From positions 1,674,001 to 1,738,000 of the forward strand of contig NHZP01000001.1 in NCBI GenBank assembly GCA_003313425.1: DNA of 64,000 nucleotides. Direction: 5' to 3'. The translations under genes and the position numbers were made by a program. Source of the stretch: Pseudopyrenochaeta lycopersici (Eukaryota > Ascomycota > Dothideomycetes > Pleosporales > Pseudopyrenochaetaceae). A model generated the notes under the pieces. That model searched no databases and was not told where the DNA came from. It saw only the letters and a program-made list of their open reading frames with translations. Each line of letters starts with the position of its first letter. The stretch's first letter is position 1. This document shows positions 57,601 to 64,000 of the stretch, one piece after another.

Positions 57601-59098
57601 AATGGGGTCCGGAGATGGCAATCGAGACCGCAAGGCCAGCAAAAGTCCACTACAGCCTGGTGGCACAATCGCAGGCACGCGAAGTGCACCAATTGCTCCA
57701 TGTTGGTTCACAAGCCTCAAGCGACCCGCGTACTACTGTGCCACCATGTGCAAGCCTGAGGTCAACAAACTTGTGCCAGACAACCCCCTCTCACCAAGGC
57801 TCAGTCATACCGTCGCCGCGTGGGCTGAGGTGTCTAGCAGATATGCACAGGTGGAAATAAACGTGCAGTGCAGCCGGCGCGATGTGGGAGCGGATCGTGG
57901 AGAAAGGGCCGCGCCCGTCACTTGCTGACCACCACCACTGGCCAGGTAAGATATCGCAATATCAAACGTGGTCGGGACGAATACGACTGTTTGACCGATT
58001 GAGACGAGTACGAGTAAGACTCAGGTCATTACCGCTTCTCACCACATGACGGACTTCCTATTCTCAGATATCGGCAAACAGGGATGCCCCAAAGGGCGAC
58101 TCCTGCTGTATCAGCCTTCGCTCCTCGAGCACAAAATCTCGTGAAGTGGCCACGCAGTGGGGCCTGTGTGCATTCTTGTCCAACCAGCAGGGAATACCAA
58201 TCTCGAATCGGAGCCCGTACGCGGATTCGGCTGTTCATTTCCAGATTAGGATACTGCCCTTGATCCGTGTCTGATGCCACATCTGACATGTCCATTCCGT
58301 ATGGACGGTCCTGAGATGAAGCAAGATGAGGTCGATTTCCAGAAGCTCAATCGTCCTGGCCACAGAAAGCCTCGATCAGCTGCAACCTGTGTACAAGCGT
58401 TCCTGCAGCTGTGAGGCAATCCCGCGAGACGGCCACGCTTGGACGGAACTGGCGTTTCAATTGGTCATGTCGCACCTGCACCTACCCGCCGTGCATATGC
58501 ATGTGATTTAGGATATCCCTGCTCAGTCTCAGCCAAGCCCGTGCCCCTCCTCCCCATCTTGCCCAGGATTGAACATGACCTGAGCGAACTGCTGCGAGAC
58601 GGTCGCTTTGCATGCAAGTTGCACATGGCCCGTCCATGCCTCTAAAGGACACAATCATACAGCATGTACCATTTCAACGTCTTTCGACCCTCTTTTGCTT
58701 CTCCCGGCTGCTCTTCTAGAGCGTTGAAGCCATATTGATCAGCATCACATCCTCGTCGAAGAGATCAGATAGGCGTCCCTCTACCAATCAATGCAGGCCA
58801 CGTCAGGAGCCAGCAGAAGCCGTTATCGGGGTCTTGCTGGGGGATTGCAAGCCACGGCCGCTCCTTACATCCCGAAGTAGGTCGTGGGGTGCAGGATCGA
58901 CCCGTGATTGGCGCGTGGTTTGAGATGGCGGCACTCACCGGTCTTGCTTTCACAGACTTCCGCCCCACTTGCTTGTCATCTCACCTAATGCTCTACGGCC
59001 GGCTCGCTTTGCTGCAGCATTCTCTAGCGTCCTTTTCGAGTGGACTCCAGATGCTCTTCGATGACCCCAACAGAGTTCATCAACAACAATCGAAGTGA

Positions 59099-59112
59099 GG
59101 GGGGGGGGGGGG
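59099..59112 (+). repeat. G14 homopolymer tract
   Basis: A run of fourteen G is followed by further G-rich sequence (GGAGG and a run of six G). It could form G-quadruplex structure or be a sequencing-length artefact. Confidence 0.7.
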
Positions 59113-62100
59113 AGCGGAGGGGGGCATTGTTCGCTCGAAACATACGCCCGTTTTACCGTCAACAAAAACATCCCCAGTTGTTGAGGTCTTTGTTCACCGC
59201 TATCCCATTCTGGCCTCGTCAGATCTATCAATATCTCTGTTGGAAAGGTAGTGACAATGTAATATGAGGGTTCAATGGCGAGCTAGGGTTAGGTTCGACG
59301 GCTATTCTGCCCCGCCACGCCGCACCCTCACAGGTTCCGCTCTCTGGGTCCTGTGAGATGTTTGAAGTACCGGCAGCAAACTTGTCAGCATCGTCAATAT
59401 GTCAGCAAAAGAAACGGTCTTCGAGACTCGTATTGATGTCCGCCGCTATGCAGCATGTTATGGCGGCCGCAAAGCAGGCGCCCATCTCGCAGCGACCAGC
59501 AGAGCCGCTTGCCATCACAGCGCATTCGCTTCCGCTTCCGCAGGATACGCACGACATACCTGCGTGCATCAGTTGCGTGTATGGCCGTTGTTGCTTCAGG
59601 GTACACTGCAGTCTGCCAGATGGCGTGAAGTGACATTACGTCGGCAGGACCACCACCAACAGTGCTTTTGCCAGGTCTGCCAGGATCATGCTTCATTTGA
59701 AGAGTGATCCGACACTCAAGGCCTGCATCAGGCAGGTCCTTTCTTACGAACATGCGTTCTAAGGAAGGTCTCAGCGCAAGTATACATGTCATTTGCAGGT
59801 CGGGACCAATGTACCCATGTGCGCATTCAGCCTGCCGCACATTTTGCCTGGACGGCATCAAACGTTAAAACCAGCTGTCCGGATCTCATCAACCCGGTAT
59901 GCAAGTGCGGAAAGCGGCTTATGCGGCCTCGCCCAGCTAGATACTCGATATTATCAGACAGCCACAGCGACAAGGCAAGAAACCGTTTCTATATCTAAAG
60001 ATGAAACTTTAGGCGACTGGCAATGAGAGGTTTCTTCTCCCAAGCGTTTTTGTACTATACAAGCTAATGAAAGCCCATCTCTATAATTTTCTTTTCTCAA
60101 TATCGTGCTCGCTAAAGGTAGCAAAAGTTGCGTTCCGAGACATTGGTAGCGGGCGGCTGGATAAATCGCGCTGACTTCTCAAAAGATGTTTCCTGGCAAT
60201 ATCGCTTGGATCCTTTCAATATGGAAAGTCAATTGTTGAACTTCCGAACATGTCCCTATATCCGCGTCTGGAACAAGGCGCAATACACCAGACTCCCACC
60301 TATCCTCGAGCAATGCGCACTAGTGTAGACTATCGACCCGAGAATGAGTTGACAATGCCCATGCCAGGGTTCTTTTGGCAGTCTTCGTTCCGTGGTTATG
60401 CTATCAGACTATGCACAAATCAGATACACAATAACGCCCATTTCCGCACCACAAAGCCAAAGCCTTACTAACGTTTTGGCACTCGTCACCCGTGGCTGCT
60501 TCTCATACCTCCACTTTCTCCACTCACCTCTATCCGAGTATACCGAAGAGAACGTGCGCGACCAGCCATCCTTGACTCGAATGGGGGTGGTTGGGACGAT
60601 AGGTTAGGAAGGTAGGAAAATCTCTGCACGTTCGCGGGCCGAGAAAAGCCGCGGCCGGGGGAATGCTGGTCACGGAGATGGATGGTTCATGGAGCCTACT
60701 GTTAGCGATTTTGAGGTTGGAGATGTCTTCAACGTTGAATGGATGGCTTTCACGAGCCGGCAAGCCATGGTTTGTCATGTCATGGCACCTACCTCGGGAC
60801 GTATGTCGGGCCTCACATTCTAGACATCGCACCATTTAGCTCTTGCTGCTATCTTTGACCCCGCACCCACGAGTCCCTTTGCTTGGGTCTCCAGTATTGG
60901 ATGTTTGAATCTTTGAATAGATCGCTCAGTAGCCATTGACGTACCTCAACGGGTATGCATTAGGCATACCGGCATCTCGGCGGTCCTTCAACCGTGGTTC
61001 GTAGGTGGAGAACAAGTCAACATTCGGTCGAATAGACATTGAAGCGCCTTCGAGCACATGTCGCGGGATCGATTGCGCTTTGTTCGAGGTGCGCGACATG
61101 TCTCTCCACAGTCATCACTAACACGGGCCCAAACTCACTCAGATGTCACTGTCGCAAGCTCCAACCTCGCAAACCGGCTATTGTCCCTCCTCCCCACTCC
61201 GAATCCCAAAGCCACTGCATCGCAAGGCTAAACCCTGAAACACGCGTGAAGAACAGATGTATGGTCGGATCAACTGCAACCTCCTGCGAACACATTGCTG
61301 ATCAAACACTCGACGTCTCAACTCCACGAACTGTCTGTGTCGAGATCCTGCTCCCCTGCCGAGTAAGGTACATGCATCTCGCAGAAGGGATCGCCTCTGC
61401 ATGTTTGAACCCATCTGTGCGCCGCCCGCCCTGCATTATTAGGGGGGGAATGCGTGCTTGCTGCTTGTTGCTTCCTGCTGCAGTGGGCATGGAGGCGTGC
61501 ATGCGCTTCCCCCCGAACCGAGAATCTCAAATCTTGCTTTTGTTTCAGGCGATGGACAAGGCCAGCTTTTGATTACTACCGGTGGAAGATGAGGCAAACG
61601 AATTGCACATCACGTGAAGCAGCGACAGGAGAAGTAACAATGGTATTGTGCGTGACAAGCTTATACTAACATTTGCGCTTAAGAAGACTGTATATTTCTT
61701 CCTTTGAATTCGTCACCATGGCGCCTCGAGGCTTCAATGCTTGAACAGTATGTTCCTGTCAAAACGCAACAAATCATGACAAATGATTTACGTATCATTT
61801 GAGTCTCCAAAGTAATCCTGCAATATCTCTGGATCCATTTTAATCTCCCTTCAGTCACTTTGCATTTGTTTGTTTGAACTGAAGCCAAAGCCCAGCATGG
61901 GTATATTTGTTTGTCAACATCTGAGATGGCTGCTTCCACATTCAGCATGCAACCCCGCAACCCAAGCTGCACGTTCAGCCTCTCTGCACGTATTTGATTT
62001 CACCGCTTGCAAACCGACTTGATACTTGTGTCACCATCGATCACCCTGGGAGTCTGATTCATATCGCGGCTACTGCTTCTACTACTAACAATCCCGGTCA

Positions 62101-62172
62101 TCACCGCTTGCTACGAACAGGCAATACACCTTCCTTCCCCCGTTTGAACACACCGGACCCTAATTTCCGGTC

Positions 62173-64000
62173 ATGGGCATGCTCAACCTTGTCAAATTCT
62201 TCCTCGCGGTCACTTTGCTCTTCTATGTTCAGGGCCTTTATCGCAATTACAAATACGCACGCAAGAGCGGCCTGCGCTACGTGGTCAGCCCACTCACGCC
62301 GTATACATGGAAATGGCAGCTAGCAACCGTGCTGTTTGGTCCTTTGCTCCGGCGGTTTCGCTGGTACAGAGCTATTGACTGGACTTGTGCGTGGCAAGAT
62401 GACGATAGGTTACATCGACAGCTTGGGGAATGCTTCATTGTTGTCTCATCGGGCTATAATGTGCTGTGTACGAGTGATCCGAAGACGACAGAACATGTGT
62501 TGAGGAAGTGGAGAGATTTTGTCAAGCCTGATAATGTCAATGGTGGGTTCTAATATATAGTATCGAGCAAGGATGGATGCTAAGTGTTGAGCACAGAGAT
62601 TCTGGGTACTTTTGGTCAAAATGTTGACACTGTATGTGATGTTTCTTACAACCACTTCCCACTTTGCACTCTTCTGCAAGAAGATTCCCCTGCCTAGTTG
62701 ACTATACTGATTCTTTAAGTCCAATGGTGATGACTGGATCCGACATCGCAAACTTACCGCACCTTGCTTCAGCGAGCGTGCTTCAACCATAGTGTGGGGC
62801 AAAGCTCTTCAGCAATCAGAGGCTCTGCTCGCAAAATGGCTTTCACCCTCCAACAACAAGACGTCGAATATGATCAACGATATCAGTACATTGGCCTTAA
62901 ATGTTATCTCGTCAGTTGCCTTTGAGAACCACGAGGTCAACAAGCCAGCCGAAGGGCACAAGTTATCCCTTAAGGAATCACTAGTGACTGTGATGAGTAC
63001 CTCAATCTCGCCAGCTCTGGAGGGTATCATGCCATGGCTGAAATGGTCGGGGCTCAAAATACTACTTCCGACTTCAGTGAAAAAACTTCAATTAGCCATG
63101 CGGGAGTTCCGACAATACATGGATGAAACTGTCATTAGAGAACGCAAGAAGCCCACCAGCGAGGACGCAAAAGTGCCGAATCTAATCAGCACGTTGATAA
63201 GAGCCAACGATGCAGCTAAATCTGAAGATGTCCAGTCTAAAGCACGTTTATCAGATGTAGAGCTGAGAGGCAATATTTTCATCTTTACTGTTGGTGGGCT
63301 TGAGTCGACGGCTATCACCATGTCGTATACCTTGGCTCTACTTGCCGTAAATCCCAAAGTCCAGGATTGGGTGTACGAAGAGCTTGCTGAGGTGTTTAGT
63401 AGTGAAGATGTCGAGTATGCGAAAGTATTCCCCAAATTGAAGAGGGTCATGGCTATTATGGTAAGCAAACTTTATACAGTTTTTGACTTTGTCAATACCC
63501 GCATTCCTAATATTGTATCTTCAACTGTAAATAAGAACTGGGAAAATTGCGGTAAAGCCACTAATAATCTTTTTTTTTTTTTTACATCCTCGATGTATTC
63601 TTCTTATTCTCGTGTTAACCATTATCTTCTTATTATCAACTATATCTCATATGCCCACATTCTTCCTTCACAACAGCCACCAACTCCACAAAATAGTATG
63701 AAACTGTCCGCCTCTACGGACCTTCGCCGCCCATCCCCCGCGCACCAACTTCCCTTAACCTCGAGATCCCCATCACCACCCCCAGCGCAGCCAGTACAAA
63801 CACTGCGCCCGCAAAAGACACATCCGCAACCACGATAATCACCCTCCCGCCAAACACCCAACTCATGCTCAACTCTTGGGCCTCCCACACATCCGCAACC
63901 CACTTCCCTAGTCCCAAGACCTGGAACCCCGCGCGCTGGATCCAGCCCGCCTCCTCCCTCGCAGACGAAAAATTTCTGCACCCAACTTCGGAATCCGGGT
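62173..64000 (+). CDS. cytochrome P450 (3' part beyond window)
   Basis: Exons 62173-62542, 62585-62631, 62720-63460 and 63697-64000 (running off the end) encode 487 residues so far. The N-terminus MGMLNLVKFFLAVTLLFYVQGLYR is a membrane anchor. The C-helix motif WIRHR and the I-helix VGGLESTA are visible. Exon four opens with YETVRLYGP, the K-helix ExxR motif, and continues to WNPARWI, the PERF-type region. The heme-binding Cys lies past the window edge. P450s oxidise small lipophilic molecules at the ER; the substrate is unknown. The third intron is long (236 nt), contains a T14 tract and lacks stops in frame. I cannot assign a CYP family. Confidence 0.9.

Larger units (their letters stand above)
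53895..62172. other. 8.3-kb region without a recognisable gene upstream of stuA
   Basis: This long stretch lies between stuA (-) and the P450 gene (+), so it contains both promoters. About 54.5-57.7 kb is GC-rich, with many short overlapping ORFs on both strands and none with a known motif. A G14 tract occurs at 59099-59112. The largest ORFs (59394-59861 minus, 61039-61572 plus, 54817-55287 minus) look non-coding. An upstream stuA exon, a long 5' leader with uORFs, or non-coding transcripts are possible; none is shown. Confidence 0.5.

Noticed and set aside
59394..59861. 155-codon minus-strand ORF upstream of stuA
   Set aside because: No domain, no plausible exon joins and Arg/Cys-rich composition typical of chance ORFs in GC-rich DNA.
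61039..61572. 177-codon plus-strand ORF
   Set aside because: Composition is Cys/Arg/His-rich without motif, and overlapping ORFs of similar length exist on the other strand.

Overview
This window is nuclear DNA of a filamentous ascomycete. The genes have short introns (mostly about 45-80 nt, GT-AG), conserved fungal housekeeping proteins, a StuA-type APSES regulator, an AA9 polysaccharide monooxygenase, a Cap20-like perilipin, two 2EXR proteins and a pogo/Fot1-type transposon. The gene set and protein style suggest a Dothideomycete, probably Pleosporales; that placement is an inference and was not tested by alignment.

Layout. 1-5.6 kb: the 3' end of a ketopantoate reductase gene, elongin A (-), a complete DDE transposon with TA target duplication (2119-4279), then THOC7 (+). 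5.6-9.6 kb: tubulin cofactor A (-) and MCM4 (+) diverge from a 323-bp promoter that carries an MCB cluster. 9.9-13.7 kb: two 2EXR proteins and an epoxide-hydrolase-like alpha/beta hydrolase, all (-). 14.1-18.0 kb: SOF1 (-) and ribosomal protein eL27 (+) share a 243-bp promoter, followed by a perilipin-like gene (-). 18.0-22.0 kb has no recognisable gene. 22.0-29.4 kb: PRP3 (-) and RNA polymerase I largest subunit (+) diverge. 30.3-38.1 kb: AA9 LPMO (-), GFA-type zinc protein (-), CDC37 (+), RTT103-like CID protein (-), clathrin light chain (+). 38.9-45.4 kb: a small Cys/Lys-Glu-rich protein, a BTB protein with a zinc-ribbon tail, an HST2-type sirtuin and an F-box protein, all (+). 45.6-49.4 kb: coactosin-like protein and fimbrin, both (-). 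51.3-53.4 kb: StuA (-), preceded by about 8 kb without a recognisable gene. 62.2-64.0 kb: a cytochrome P450 (+) running off the right end.

How the genes relate. There is no metabolic gene cluster. Several divergent pairs join genes of growth and ribosome biogenesis (SOF1/eL27, PRP3/RPA190, TBCA/MCM4), and the two actin-binding genes lie side by side. The least ordinary parts are the transposon inserted in the elongin A/THOC7 promoter region, the open reading frame extending the StuA N-terminus without a start codon, the long region upstream of stuA, the BTB-zinc-ribbon protein and the small Cys/KE-repeat protein. Exon boundaries were read by eye from splice signals and reading frame; no alignment was run.
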